The notes under the pieces: generated by a model
Database searches by the model: none
The model's input: the letters and a program-made list of their open reading frames with translations, nothing else
Told to the model about the DNA's origin: nothing
Origin: Stenotrophomonas maltophilia
GTDB taxonomy: Bacteria > Pseudomonadota > Gammaproteobacteria > Xanthomonadales > Xanthomonadaceae
Direction of reading: 5' to 3'
Length of the DNA: 58,527 nt
Assembly: GCF_013464485.1 (NCBI RefSeq)
Contig: NZ_RAUX01000002.1
Span: 38,371 to 96,897 of the forward strand
Shown: positions 16,898 through 26,247 of the stretch, one piece after another
How positions within the stretch are numbered: position 1 is the stretch's first letter
Layout of the letters: each line of letters starts with the position of its first letter
Translations under genes and position numbers: made by a program

Positions 16898-16981
16898 ACA
16901 ACCGCTGTCGCCGATGATCCGTCCGCTGCCTGCGGCGAACACGCCGCAAGCAGGGACAGGCAGGCGATCAGCGCAAGGCGC

Positions 16982-17548
16982 TTAGTCGGCACGGCCAGCG
17001 AATTCGCCGGTGGCGGTGTTCACCAGCACGCGTTCGCCGTTGACGATGTACTCCGGCACCATGATCTCGATGCCGGTGTTGAGCTTGGCCGGCTTCGGGC
17101 GCTTGGTAGCGGTGCCGCCCTTCAGTTCCGGCGGCGTCTCGATCACTTCCAGCACCACCGAGGCCGGCAGCTGGATCGCCACCGGCTGCTCGTCGATCAC
17201 CTGCACGTAGATGCCGGTCAGGCCATCGGTGATGTAGCCGGCGTCGTCGCCGATCACGTCTGCGTCCAGGGTGTAGGGGGTGTAGTCCTCGTCATCGAGG
17301 AACACGAAGGCATCGCCGTCCTTGTACGAATAGGTGGACTGGCGGCGCAGCAGTTCGACCTCGACCAGGTTGTCGTCGGCATCAAAGCTGGCGTCGAGCT
17401 TGTTGCCGCCTGGCACGCTGTACATGATGAAGCGGAAGCGGACGTTGCCGCCGCGACCCTGCGGCGAGCTGCGCTCGATGTCGCGGATCTGGTACACGCC
17501 GTTGTTGTACTCGACGACGTTGCCCTTCTTGATGTCGTTGGCTTTCAT
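16982..17548 (-). CDS. efpL: Elongation factor P-like protein (YeiP/EfpL)
   Basis: Ribosome-binding translation factor of 188 residues with three beta-barrel domains. The C-terminal GRAD ending and the EDYTPYT block match YeiP/EfpL rather than canonical EF-P, which has PGKG at its loop tip. Here the tip is SPQGRGGN with Arg32 in place of the modified Lys. EfpL relieves stalling at proline-rich and some other motifs without the Lys modification used by EF-P. A canonical efp gene is expected elsewhere in the genome. It lies 49 bases downstream of the SDR gene on the same strand. Confidence 0.85.
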   Translation of the reverse strand: MKANDIKKGNVVEYNNGVYQIRDIERSSPQGRGGNVRFRFIMYSVPGGNKLDASFDADDNLVEVELLRRQSTYSYKDGDAFVFLDDEDYTPYTLDADVIGDDAGYITDGLTGIYVQVIDEQPVAIQLPASVVLEVIETPPELKGGTATKRPKPAKLNTGIEIMVPEYIVNGERVLVNTATGEFAGRAD

Positions 17549-17596
17549 GGTGATCTAGGTCGTTGGGGGAGGGCGCCGTCCCGGCGCCCGGGGGAA

Positions 17597-18367
17597 TCAC
17601 TTCGGAGCGAGGCGGGTAGCGCCGTCCAGGCGGATGGTCTCGCCATTGAGGTAGGTGTTGCCGAGGATGAAGCCGACCAGGCTGGCGAAGTCTTCCGGCT
17701 TGCCCAGGCGCGACGGGAACGGAATCGAGGCGGCCAGCGACTGCTGCACGGCCTCGGGCATGCCGTCCACCATCGGCGTCCAGAACACGCCTGGAGCAAT
17801 CGTATTGACGCGGATGCCGAAGCGCGACAGTTCGCGCGCCATCGGCAGCGTCATCGAGACCACGCCGCCCTTGCTGGCGGCATACGCGGCCTGGCCGATC
17901 TGGCCTTCATAGGCGGCGATGCTGGCGGTGTTGATGATCACGCCGCGCTCGCCGTCGGTGCCGGCCTCGTTGTGCTGCATGCGGTTGGCCGCAGCCTTTG
18001 CAACGTTGAAGCTGCCGACCAGGTTGACCATCACCGTGCCCTGGAAGCCGGCCAGCGGCATCGGGCCTTCCTTGCCCAGCACGCGGCCGGCGCCGAGGAT
18101 GCCGGCGCAGTTCATCGCTACGTTCAGGCCGCCGAGGAAATCGTGGGCCTGGTCGATGGCTGCCGAGACGGCCGCTTCATCACTGACGTTGACGTTGAAA
18201 TAGCGGGCCTTGTCGGCACCCAGCCCGGCAACGGCGGAGGCGCCCTTGTCGTCGTTGAGGTCGAACAGGGCCACCTTGCCGCCCTGGGCGACGAGGTGCT
18301 GGGCCACGGCCAGGCCGAGGCCGGAGACGCCGCCAGTGATCACGGCACGTACGGAAGACAGCTGCAT
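17597..18367 (-). CDS. SDR 3-hydroxyacyl-CoA dehydrogenase (type II/HSD10-like)
   Basis: Short-chain dehydrogenase of 256 residues. The NAD motif TGGVSGLGLAVA is at the N-terminus and the catalytic Tyr-x3-Lys is in YAASKGG, preceded by Ser in NTASIAAYEG. The sequence pattern (NCAGILGAGRVLGKEGP, FQGTVMVNLVGSFNV) is that of type II 3-hydroxyacyl-CoA dehydrogenase/2-methyl-3-hydroxybutyryl-CoA dehydrogenase. It oxidises 3-hydroxyacyl-CoA esters with NAD, as in fatty acid or isoleucine breakdown. It lies next to HMG-CoA lyase and an enoyl-CoA hydratase on the same strand, which suggests a branched-chain acyl-CoA catabolic cluster. Confidence 0.85.
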   Translation of the reverse strand: MQLSSVRAVITGGVSGLGLAVAQHLVAQGGKVALFDLNDDKGASAVAGLGADKARYFNVNVSDEAAVSAAIDQAHDFLGGLNVAMNCAGILGAGRVLGKEGPMPLAGFQGTVMVNLVGSFNVAKAAANRMQHNEAGTDGERGVIINTASIAAYEGQIGQAAYAASKGGVVSMTLPMARELSRFGIRVNTIAPGVFWTPMVDGMPEAVQQSLAASIPFPSRLGKPEDFASLVGFILGNTYLNGETIRLDGATRLAPK

Positions 18368-18429
18368 TGCACGGTCCTGCAGGTTCGAGAACCGCCGATT
18401 CTAACGGAAGCCGGGACCGTCGCCGTTGT

Positions 18430-18462
18430 GCACTGCGCCGCCGGTGCAGGGCGGCGCAGTGC
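18430..18462 (-). terminator. Strong hairpin after the HMG-CoA lyase gene
   Basis: A perfect 13-bp inverted repeat, GCACTGCGCCGCC and GGCGGCGCAGTGC, with a 7-base loop lies just past the HMG-CoA lyase stop. There is no T run on the minus strand, so it may act as an mRNA 3' end stabiliser or weak terminator rather than a classical one. Confidence 0.4.
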
Positions 18463-18467
18463 AGCGG

Positions 18468-19364
18468 TCAGCCGGCGGCGGCCAGCGCCTGGCCGGTGCG
18501 GCTGGCGGTGGCGCGGCCGAGCAGGCCGGCCAGCCAGCGGCCGGTCTCGGCCAGTGCCGGCAGGTCCACGCCGCTGTCCAGGCCCAGGCCCTGCAGCAGG
18601 TAGACCACGTCCTCGCTGGCGACATTGCCGCTGGCGCCCTTGGCATACGGGCAGCCACCGGCGCCAGACACCGCGCTGTCGACCACGCGCACGCCTTCTT
18701 CCAGGCAGGTGGCGATGTTGGCGATGGCCTGGCCATAGGTGTCGTGGAAGTGCACGGCCAGTGCCGCCATCGGAATCTCGGCGGCAACCGCCTGCAGCAT
18801 CGCCCGTGCCTTGCGCGGGGTGCCGACGCCGATGGTGTCGCCCAGCGAGATTTCGTAACAGCCCATCTGGTGCAGGGCACGCGCCACCCGCACCACGTCG
18901 GCCAGTGGCACCTCGCCCTGGTAGGGGCAGCCGAGCACGGTGGAGACATAGCCGCGCACGCGCACGCCATCGGCGGCGGCGCGGCGCAGGATCGGCTCGA
19001 ACCGGGCCAGCGATTCGTCGATGCCGGCATTGGTGTTGGTGCGGTTGAACGCCTCGGACGCTGCGGTGAACACCGCCACTTCCTCCACGCCCACCGCACG
19101 GGCGCGGTCGTAGCCCTGTTCGTTCGGCACCAGCACCGGGTAGTGGATGCCGGGCCGGCGCTGGATGCCGGCGTAGACCTCGGCGGCATCGGCCAGCTGC
19201 GGGATCCACTTCGGGCTGACGAAGCTGGTCGCCTCGATGCTGCGCAGGCCGGTGGCCGACAGGCGGTTGATCAGTTCGATCTTGTCGGCGGTGGAAACCG
19301 ACTGCTTTTCGTTCTGCAGGCCGTCGCGCGGGCCGACCTCGACAATGCGGACGTAGTCGCTCAT
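18468..19364 (-). CDS. Hydroxymethylglutaryl-CoA lyase
   Basis: Cleaves 3-hydroxy-3-methylglutaryl-CoA to acetoacetate and acetyl-CoA, the last step of leucine breakdown. 298 residues from ATG 19364. The N-terminal HMGL-like barrel motif VEVGPRDGLQNEKQ holds the metal- and substrate-binding Arg-Asp. The C-terminal signature GGCPYAKGASGNVASEDV contains the catalytic Cys loop. A longer in-frame ORF starting at 19646 has no similarity upstream of 19364 and is rejected. Its ATG overlaps the stop of the preceding VOC gene (ATGA), so the genes are cotranslated. Equivalent to LiuE/MvaB of the leucine/isovalerate pathway. Confidence 0.93.
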   Translation of the reverse strand: MSDYVRIVEVGPRDGLQNEKQSVSTADKIELINRLSATGLRSIEATSFVSPKWIPQLADAAEVYAGIQRRPGIHYPVLVPNEQGYDRARAVGVEEVAVFTAASEAFNRTNTNAGIDESLARFEPILRRAAADGVRVRGYVSTVLGCPYQGEVPLADVVRVARALHQMGCYEISLGDTIGVGTPRKARAMLQAVAAEIPMAALAVHFHDTYGQAIANIATCLEEGVRVVDSAVSGAGGCPYAKGASGNVASEDVVYLLQGLGLDSGVDLPALAETGRWLAGLLGRATASRTGQALAAAG

Positions 19365-19597
19365 GCGGCCTCCCCGGCGGTGGGGCGGTGGCAGACCGCC
19401 TCGATGTTGTTGCCGTCCGGGTCGAGCACGAAGGCGCCGTAGTAATCCGGGTGGTACCACGGGCGCAGGCCCGGGGCGCCGGTCTGTTCGGCAGTCACTT
19501 CCATCACCACGCCGATCTGCAGCGGCGCCAGCGCCTGCAGGAAGAACGTCTTGCTGCGCGCCAGGTCGGCGCTGGTCAAACCAAGATGATCGAGCAT
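19361..19597 (-). CDS. VOC/glyoxalase family protein, internally deleted
   Basis: Short open frame of 78 residues from ATG 19597. It begins like a full VOC protein (MLDHLGLTSADLARSKTFF) and ends like one (YYGAFVLDPDGNNIEAVCH), but the two ends are joined after about residue 36. VOC proteins of this type are about 120-130 residues, so some 40-50 central residues appear to be missing in frame. The lost part normally supplies half of one beta-alpha-beta module, so function is doubtful. Reading frame and translational coupling to both neighbours (ATGA overlap downstream, 2-base gap upstream) are kept. It may persist for coupling only. Confidence 0.65.
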   Translation of the reverse strand: MLDHLGLTSADLARSKTFFLQALAPLQIGVVMEVTAEQTGAPGLRPWYHPDYYGAFVLDPDGNNIEAVCHRPTAGEAA

Positions 19598-19599
19598 GT

Positions 19600-20388
19600 T
19601 CAGGCTTCCGTGACCCAATGGGGGGCGCGCTTGTCGAGGAAAGCACCCAGGCCTTCCTGGCCTTCGGCAGACACCCGCAGGCGCGCGATCAGAGCGGCAT
19701 TGTCGCGATCGAGGGCGTCGCGGTCATGGCTGTCGCGGACCTGCCGGACCAGCTGCTTGGCCGTGGATGAGGCGATCGGGCCAGCCTTGTCAAGCAGGGC
19801 CAGCTGGCGTTGCACGGCCTCGTCCAGGCGTTCGGGCTCGACCAGCTGGTGGACCAGGCCGATGCGCAGCGCGGTGTCGGCGTCGAAATGCTCGCCGGTG
19901 GCGAACCAGCGGCGGGCCTGGCGGGGGCCGATGGCCTCGATCACATAGGGCGAGATCACCGCTGGCAGCAGGCCCAGGCGACTTTCGGTCAGGCCGAAGC
20001 GGGCCGACGTGCTGGCGATGGCGATGTCGCAGCAGGCGACCAGGCCGACGCCGCCACCGAAGGCTGCGCCGTGTACCCGGGCCAGGGTCGGTTTGGGCAG
20101 CTCGTCCAGGGTGCGCATCAGCCGCGCCAGGGCCAGCGAGTCCTCGCGGTTGTCGGCCTCGCTGGCCGCAGCCATGCCGCGCATCCACTGCATGTCGGCA
20201 CCGGCCGAGAAGGAGGCGCCGTGGCCGGCCAGTACCACCGCGCGCACCGAATCATCGCGGCCGGCGGCCTCAAGTGCGGCAGTCAGGCGGGCGATCAGCC
20301 CGGCGTCAAAGGCGTTGTGCAGCTCCGGCCGGTTCAGCCAGAGGGTGAGGACGGCGCCGCTGCGCTCGATCTGCAAAGCATCGTTCAT
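19600..20388 (-). CDS. Enoyl-CoA hydratase/isomerase (methylglutaconyl-CoA hydratase-like)
   Basis: Crotonase-family enzyme of 262 residues. The first oxyanion-hole segment is GASFSAGADMQWM and the second is HGAAFGGGVGLVACCDIAIA. The catalytic Glu is likely in FGLTESRLGLLPAVIS. The ending FLDKRAPHW is typical of enoyl-CoA hydratases next to HMG-CoA lyase, which act on 3-methylglutaconyl-CoA in leucine breakdown. The substrate is inferred from context. It is first in a minus-strand operon with the VOC remnant and HMG-CoA lyase and is divergent from feoA. Confidence 0.85.
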   Translation of the reverse strand: MNDALQIERSGAVLTLWLNRPELHNAFDAGLIARLTAALEAAGRDDSVRAVVLAGHGASFSAGADMQWMRGMAAASEADNREDSLALARLMRTLDELPKPTLARVHGAAFGGGVGLVACCDIAIASTSARFGLTESRLGLLPAVISPYVIEAIGPRQARRWFATGEHFDADTALRIGLVHQLVEPERLDEAVQRQLALLDKAGPIASSTAKQLVRQVRDSHDRDALDRDNAALIARLRVSAEGQEGLGAFLDKRAPHWVTEA

Positions 20389-20470
20389 GGGATTCCAGGT
20401 TCACTCCATACCTGTATGGATCATAGCGGGCCATTGGTCATGGGCCATGACGCGACGCGGGAATGTTAGA

Positions 20471-20488
20471 ATCGAGAACCATTTACAT
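20471..20488. promoter_or_regulatory. Candidate Fur box upstream of feoA
   Basis: ATCGAGAACCATTTACAT, 20 bases before feoA, resembles the Fur consensus core (GAtAAtCATT, 8 of 10 positions in GAGAACCATT) with a partly symmetrical right half. Ferrous iron uptake operons are usually Fur-controlled. The match is by eye. Confidence 0.45.
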
Positions 20489-20507
20489 CCAGCAGAGAAC
20501 ACGCTAG

Positions 20508-20758
20508 ATGACGCTGTCCGAACTGCCGCTGCACACCTCGGCCGTGGTCGAGTCCGTGCAGGACCTGCATGCCAACGATGCCATTGCCCGTCGCCTGCGC
20601 GAACTGGGTTTCGTGAAGGGCGAGGAAGTGCGCCTGGTGGCAAAGGGTCCGGTGGGGGGCGAGCCGCTGCTGGTGCAGGTCGGGTTCACCCGTTTCGCGC
20701 TGCGGATCAGTGAAGCCAAGCGCGTCGTTGTCGACGCCGCCAGCCAGGAACGACGTGC

Positions 20759-20762
<4 letters not shown>
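20508..20762 (+). CDS. feoA: Ferrous iron transport protein A
   Basis: Small cytosolic SH3-like protein of 84 residues that supports FeoB. Family features are visible: an early hydrophobic strand, then RRLRELGFVKGEEVRLVAKG and PLLVQVGFTRFALRISEAKRV near the end. It overlaps feoB by four bases (ATGA), so the two are cotranslated. A possible Fur site precedes it. The gene order feoA-feoB-third gene is that of the S. maltophilia feo operon. Confidence 0.93.
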
Positions 20763-22623
<1,861 letters not shown>

Positions 22624-22624
<1 letters not shown>

Positions 22625-22878
22625 TGGATACCGGCCTGCTGATCCAGTACCTGATCATCGCGGTGGCCGTACTGGTCAGCGCTTGGGTGGTGCTGAAGAA
22701 GCAGTTTCCCGGTACCGTGCGCAAGCTGCGCAGCGCATTGGCGTTGGCCCTGTTGAAGCCGGGCCGTGCTGCCTGGCTGCAGGCGCTGGGACGGAAGGTC
22801 GCGCCGCCGGCCAGCGGCGGCGGCGGTGCCTGTGGCGGATGCGACAGCTGCGGGCCGACGCCGCCGAAGCAGCACTGA
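22624..22878 (+). CDS. feoI: FeoB-associated Cys-rich small membrane protein
   Basis: 84-residue protein that begins on the last base of the feoB stop. One N-terminal membrane helix (about 5-23) is followed by a basic segment and a Gly-rich tail with GACGGCDSCG, three Cys that could bind a metal or an Fe-S cluster. Such small Cys-rich proteins take the place of FeoC in many feo operons. The third gene of the S. maltophilia feo operon has been called feoI; the symbol is used from memory. The basic region after the helix suggests a cytosolic C-terminus. Confidence 0.72.
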
Positions 22879-22888
22879 CGCTGCTTTT
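22867..22888 (+). terminator. Weak rho-independent terminator of the feo operon
   Basis: AAGCAGC and GCTGCTT pair around a 6-base loop that includes the stop codon. The stem is followed by TTTCC, giving a T run of four counting the last stem base. Confidence 0.45.
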
Positions 22889-22930
22889 CCTGCGCTGGTG
22901 GGTGTCACCCCTGGTTCGCACGCTTGCGGG

Positions 22931-22957
22931 CTCCATGCACGCATGGCGTGGAACTAC
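22931..22957. repeat. SMAG-type palindrome
   Basis: The palindrome (core CCATGCACGCATGGCGTGG) ends in CTAC at 22954-22957. Read on the minus strand, its GTAG supplies the TAG stop of the neighbouring DUF4304-like gene. Confidence 0.55.
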
Positions 22958-23415
22958 ACATCTTTGCGGATGATGGCGCGAAAGCGTCCCTCCTGCTGCA
23001 TGCGTCGTACCGATTCGCGGTTTCCATGGATTGCCGCGAAGCCGGCCACATCGGCCAGGGCACCAAGCAGAAGGCGCTTCATCGCGTTGCGATCGCCAGC
23101 CTCGAGCAGGTCATGAAGATCCTGCTGGGTGAAGACCCGGCGAAGCCCGGGCGTCTCTTCGATCCGCCAGTCCACATGGGGCGTAGGAATGCTGGTGCGG
23201 TACCTGAAGGCCTTCTCTAGATCGCACGGTTCAAGCGGGTGCTCAAGCAGCTCTGCAAAGTAGAGCCCGGCATTCACATAGAAGCCCCTGCCGTGACTGG
23301 CGGCCTGGTGATTCACGACAAGCGAAGCGCCGTCCAGCAAGCGGTAGCGGGTGGTTGTTGTACCGGCAAAGCCGGTTTTCCTTGCACATCTGCTGAAGAC
23401 TGTCGCGGATTTCAT
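22954..23415 (-). CDS. DUF4304-like hypothetical protein
   Basis: Protein of 153 residues without signal peptide or membrane segment. The pattern KTGFAGTTTTRYRLLDG followed by GRGFYVNAGLYFAEL resembles DUF4304 proteins, which are mostly small cytosolic proteins of unknown role, some found near toxin loci. The N-terminus seems slightly short for that family; ATG 23415 is the only obvious start. The stop codon is formed by the GTAG end of a SMAG repeat, so the last residues may not be original. Function not known. Confidence 0.5.
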   Translation of the reverse strand: MKSATVFSRCARKTGFAGTTTTRYRLLDGASLVVNHQAASHGRGFYVNAGLYFAELLEHPLEPCDLEKAFRYRTSIPTPHVDWRIEETPGLRRVFTQQDLHDLLEAGDRNAMKRLLLGALADVAGFAAIHGNRESVRRMQQEGRFRAIIRKDV

Positions 23416-23572
23416 GCGTTCTGCCTGGGCCGGAAGAAGGGCCCACAGCCTTGAGGTGCAGTGATTTCAGGTCAATTGGCAAATGCGACACGCGCAGCGA
23501 GCGCCCCGGGTGGGTGCGGTTCTTCCAGGTGGGTGCGAACCTTGGTTCGCACGCCTTGCCCATGGCCTGAAT

Positions 23573-23912
23573 CTACCGAGCCCGCGCCCCCAGCGCTGCT
23601 GCCATCGCCAACCAACGCTTTCGCTGCGCCGGGGCGCTGCCGCGTACCGCACCAAGGCGGCTGACCCGCACCGGGCGGATGCCGCAGAACGCCAGGATGG
23701 TGGCGCGAATCTGGATGATGCCCGGGTCGCGGTAGATCCAGCGGTGGTACCAGGGCGGTGTGTCCAGGGTGGTGATCACCCGAGCGCTGCGCCCGGCCAG
23801 CAAGCGATCCCACCACACCGAATCGCGTCGGTAGCGGAAGGCGTAGGGCGAGGGCGCCGCACAGGCTGTCGCTGTCGGGATGCCCGAGCAGGATCAGGAT
23901 GGAACGGGACAC
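23573..23912 (-). pseudogene. NAD(P)H oxidoreductase (flavodoxin-like fold), deleted and frameshifted
   Basis: The start (GTG 23912) reads SRSILILLGHPDSDSLCGAL, the usual beginning of KefF/YwrO-type quinone reductases of about 190-200 residues. Soon afterwards the similarity shifts to another frame, YRRDSVWWDRLLAGRSARVI, and continues to the normal C-terminus (RVSRLGAVRG ... ALGARA) at 23573. Some 70 or more central residues, including the active-site region, appear to be lost along with the frame. It lies downstream of the merR-type regulator and was probably its target in an operon. Very unlikely to give an active enzyme. Confidence 0.78.
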
Positions 23913-23967
23913 GGCGACCTCGGGCAATGGAGAGTGCGCGAGGGTGCGGTCTGCCCCAGGGGCAGAG

Positions 23968-24363
23968 TCAAGCCGCAGTGACGCAGCCGTTGGGGGCCAG
24001 CACGCAGTCAGTGCTGCCGGAGTGCAGCCACTGCTGCAGTTCGTCGCTGACCTGTTGCAGGGCGAGTTCGACCTGTTCCAGTCGTGCCCGTTCACTGGCG
24101 ATGTGGCTGCGCTGCTGCTCCAGCAAGGCCAGTACCGCGGGCCAGTCGAGCTGCCCGTCGGGACCCTGCAGGCGGGAGATCGCAGCCAGCGTGATGCCCA
24201 GCGCCAACGCCTGACGGATCAGCTGTACCCAGGCCACGTCCTGTTCGCTGTAGTCGCGATAGCGGTTCACGCGTGGCACCGGCGGCAGCAACCCGCGTGC
24301 CTCATACAGGCGGATGGCCTTGGCGCTGGCGCCGGTCAGGCGACTGACTTCGGAAATACGCAT
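23968..24363 (-). CDS. MerR-family transcriptional regulator
   Basis: DNA-binding regulator of 131 residues. The N-terminal MerR helix-turn-helix and wing are clear: MRISEVSRLTGASAKAIRLY, EARGLLPPV, NRYRDYSEQDVAWVQLI. A dimerisation coiled coil (about 78-112) follows. The C-terminal tail has Cys120 and Cys127 (CVLAPNGC), reminiscent of the metal loop of CueR-type regulators, but no further metal ligands can be assigned. It sits 4 bases after an SDR gene and upstream of the broken NAD(P)H oxidoreductase, so it may have controlled redox enzymes. Effector unknown. Confidence 0.82.
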   Translation of the reverse strand: MRISEVSRLTGASAKAIRLYEARGLLPPVPRVNRYRDYSEQDVAWVQLIRQALALGITLAAISRLQGPDGQLDWPAVLALLEQQRSHIASERARLEQVELALQQVSDELQQWLHSGSTDCVLAPNGCVTAA

Positions 24364-24367
24364 CGAC

Positions 24368-25129
24368 TCAGTCGCGCACCAGTCCGCCGTCCACCACCAG
24401 GTTCTGGCCGGTCACCGCGCGCGACCACGGGCTGGCGAAGAACAGCGCGGCATCGGCGAATTCGACCGGGGTGGTGACGCTGCGCAACGGTGTGTTGGCG
24501 GCGATGTAATCGAACACCGCTTCGGGTGTGGCGGCACTGGCATCGGTGGTGCGCAGCAGTCCGCCGGACAGCATGTTCACTGTGATGCCATGCGGGCCGA
24601 GGTCGCCGGCCAGGGTGCGGGTCAGCGACAGCAATGCGGCTTTTGCGGCGGTGTAATCGTGGTAGGGCACGACCGGGTTCTGGAACAGGTTGGTGCCGAC
24701 GTTGATGACACGGCCGAAGCGGCGGGCCCGCATGCCGGGCAGGGCAGCCTGCACGGTGTTCAGTGCGCCGCGCACGCTGCCTTCGAACTGAGCCTGGAAC
24801 GCTGGCCAGCCGATGTCTGCGGCGTTGTCGCGGGCATCGCCATTGAACGAGAACGTCGCCAGTGCGTTGTTGACCAGGGTGGTCACGCCTTGCCCGAAGT
24901 GGGCCAGTGCCTGCTGCAGCAACGCATCGACCTGGCTGCGGTCGGTGACGTCGGCCGGCAGTGCGATCGCCTGTCCACCCAGCTCTGCAGCCAGGGCACG
25001 CGCGGCGCCTTCGCTTCGGTGGTAATTGACGATGACGCGCGCGCCCTGTGCGGCGAAGGCGCGGGCGATGTGCTGGCCAAGCCCGCGCCCGGCACCGGTG
25101 ACCAGCACCAGCTGTTCGCTGATCTGCAT
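24368..25129 (-). CDS. SDR-family oxidoreductase (FabG-like)
   Basis: NAD(P)-dependent short-chain dehydrogenase of 253 residues. TGAGRGLGQHIARAF is the cofactor motif; NNAL marks the Asn of the active site and YTAAKAAL the Tyr-x3-Lys. The end VTGQNLVVDGGLVRD is typical of FabG/3-oxoacyl-reductase relatives. Substrate unknown. ATG 25129 is chosen; an in-frame ATG at 25147 would add six residues, and neither has a strong ribosome binding site. It appears to be the first gene of a three-gene unit with the MerR regulator and the broken NAD(P)H oxidoreductase, and is divergent from dapB. Confidence 0.82.
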   Translation of the reverse strand: MQISEQLVLVTGAGRGLGQHIARAFAAQGARVIVNYHRSEGAARALAAELGGQAIALPADVTDRSQVDALLQQALAHFGQGVTTLVNNALATFSFNGDARDNAADIGWPAFQAQFEGSVRGALNTVQAALPGMRARRFGRVINVGTNLFQNPVVPYHDYTAAKAALLSLTRTLAGDLGPHGITVNMLSGGLLRTTDASAATPEAVFDYIAANTPLRSVTTPVEFADAALFFASPWSRAVTGQNLVVDGGLVRD

Positions 25130-25219
25130 GGGGAGGCTGCCATCCATTGCATGAAAGGGCATGCAGCGTAGCAGCGATGGCGCTTGCCGGAGCAGGCGTG
25201 CTGCCGCTAGCCTGCAGGC

Positions 25220-25939
25220 ATGAACCAGATTCCCCTGCGATTGCTCATTCACGGCGCCTCCGGGCGCATGGGCCAGGCCCTGCTGCGGTTGGCCGCCGAA
25301 CATCCCGAAACCCTGCAGATCGCCGCCGCGGTGACGGGGCGTGCGCCGGCCCAGCGCGTGGTCGATGGCGTACCGTTCTTCGCTGCCAGCGAGCTGCCCG
25401 GTGCGCCGGCATTCGACGTGGCGATCGACTTCAGCCTGCCGGAGGGTTTCGACCCGATGCTGGCGCTGTGCGTGGAGCGTGGCGCGGGCCTGGTCTCGGG
25501 CACGACCGGCATCTCCAGCACGCAGCGCCAGGCGCTGGAGGCGGCGGCGGCGGATATCCCGCTGGTCTGGGCGTCGAATTTCAGCCTGGGCGTGGCGGTG
25601 CTGGACGAGCTGGTCGAGCGCGCGGCGCAGGCGCTGGCCGGCTGGGACTGCGACATTGTCGAATCGCACCATACCCAGAAGAAGGATGCGCCTTCGGGCA
25701 CCGCGCTGACCCTGGGTGCCGCCGCGCAGCGCGGTGGCGCCGAGCCGCACTACGCCAGCCTGCGCGCCGGTGACATCGTCGGCGAGCATCTGGTCCAGTT
25801 CACCGGCCTAGGCGAGCGCATCGAACTGGTGCACCGGGCCACCAACCGCGACATCTTCGCCCGCGGCGCGCTGTTTGCCGCCCGCCAGCTGCAGGGGCGG
25901 GCCCCGGGCAGCTATCGGGTAAGGGACCTGCTGCAGTAA
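25220..25939 (+). CDS. dapB: 4-hydroxy-tetrahydrodipicolinate reductase
   Basis: Reduces 4-hydroxy-2,3,4,5-tetrahydrodipicolinate in lysine and diaminopimelate synthesis. 239 residues, somewhat short of the E. coli enzyme (273) but within range for xanthomonads. The NAD(P) motif HGASGRMGQ is at 11-19. SGTTGISSTQ and the catalytic segment ESHHTQKKDAPSGTAL (149-163) hold the active His150/His151 and Lys154/155. The end RVRDLLQ is typical. It is transcribed toward carA with a SMAG pair in between. Confidence 0.93.
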   Translation: MNQIPLRLLIHGASGRMGQALLRLAAEHPETLQIAAAVTGRAPAQRVVDGVPFFAASELPGAPAFDVAIDFSLPEGFDPMLALCVERGAGLVSGTTGISSTQRQALEAAAADIPLVWASNFSLGVAVLDELVERAAQALAGWDCDIVESHHTQKKDAPSGTALTLGAAAQRGGAEPHYASLRAGDIVGEHLVQFTGLGERIELVHRATNRDIFARGALFAARQLQGRAPGSYRVRDLLQ

Positions 25940-25943
25940 GTCG

Positions 25944-26017
25944 GTAGTGCCGGTCGCTGGCCGGCAACCTCATGAAGCCCAACGGCAAGGGAATTGCCGG
26001 CCAGCGGGCGGCACTAC
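25944..26017. repeat. SMAG repeat pair
   Basis: GTAG at 25944 and CTAC at 26014-26017 bound two facing palindromes with GCCGGCCGCTGGCCGGC-like cores (GTGCCGG...CCGGCA). It lies directly after dapB and may end its transcript. Confidence 0.75.
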
Positions 26018-26114
26018 CGGACGGCGGCCCCACATACGCCGCCGGATTGAAATGAATACGCAATCGCCTGTTCATGAAGCGCGATAACCGCTGGCGCGAG
26101 CGCCCCGGCAGCGC

Positions 26115-26120
26115 TACAAT
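26115..26120 (+). promoter_or_regulatory. Candidate -10 element of the carA promoter
   Basis: TACAAT matches the sigma-70 -10 consensus at five of six positions. A weak -35 (CTGGCG, 26091-26096) is about 18 bases upstream. Transcription would start near 26127, giving a leader of about 120 bases before carA. Confidence 0.45.
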
Positions 26121-26142
26121 TCGCACTCGCCGAATCACGAAA

Positions 26143-26179
26143 GCCGGACCGGTCCCAGACCGTACGTCCGCGCTTTTTT
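26143..26179 (+). terminator. Terminator-like hairpin in the carA leader (possible attenuator)
   Basis: CGGTC (26150-26154) pairs with GACCG (26158-26162) over a 3-base loop. The stem extends through GGAC/GTCC (146-149 with 166-169) and outer GC pairs, with small bulges, and is followed at once by TTTTTT (26174-26179). It lies between the likely promoter and carA on the same strand, which is the place for an attenuator of pyrimidine or arginine control. No competing antiterminator was worked out. Confidence 0.55.
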
Positions 26180-26247
26180 GCAACCGGATTTCCGTGAAGC
26201 GCAGGCGTGACTTCGGCAGCCCCCTCGGTAGCCAAAGTGAGATTCCC

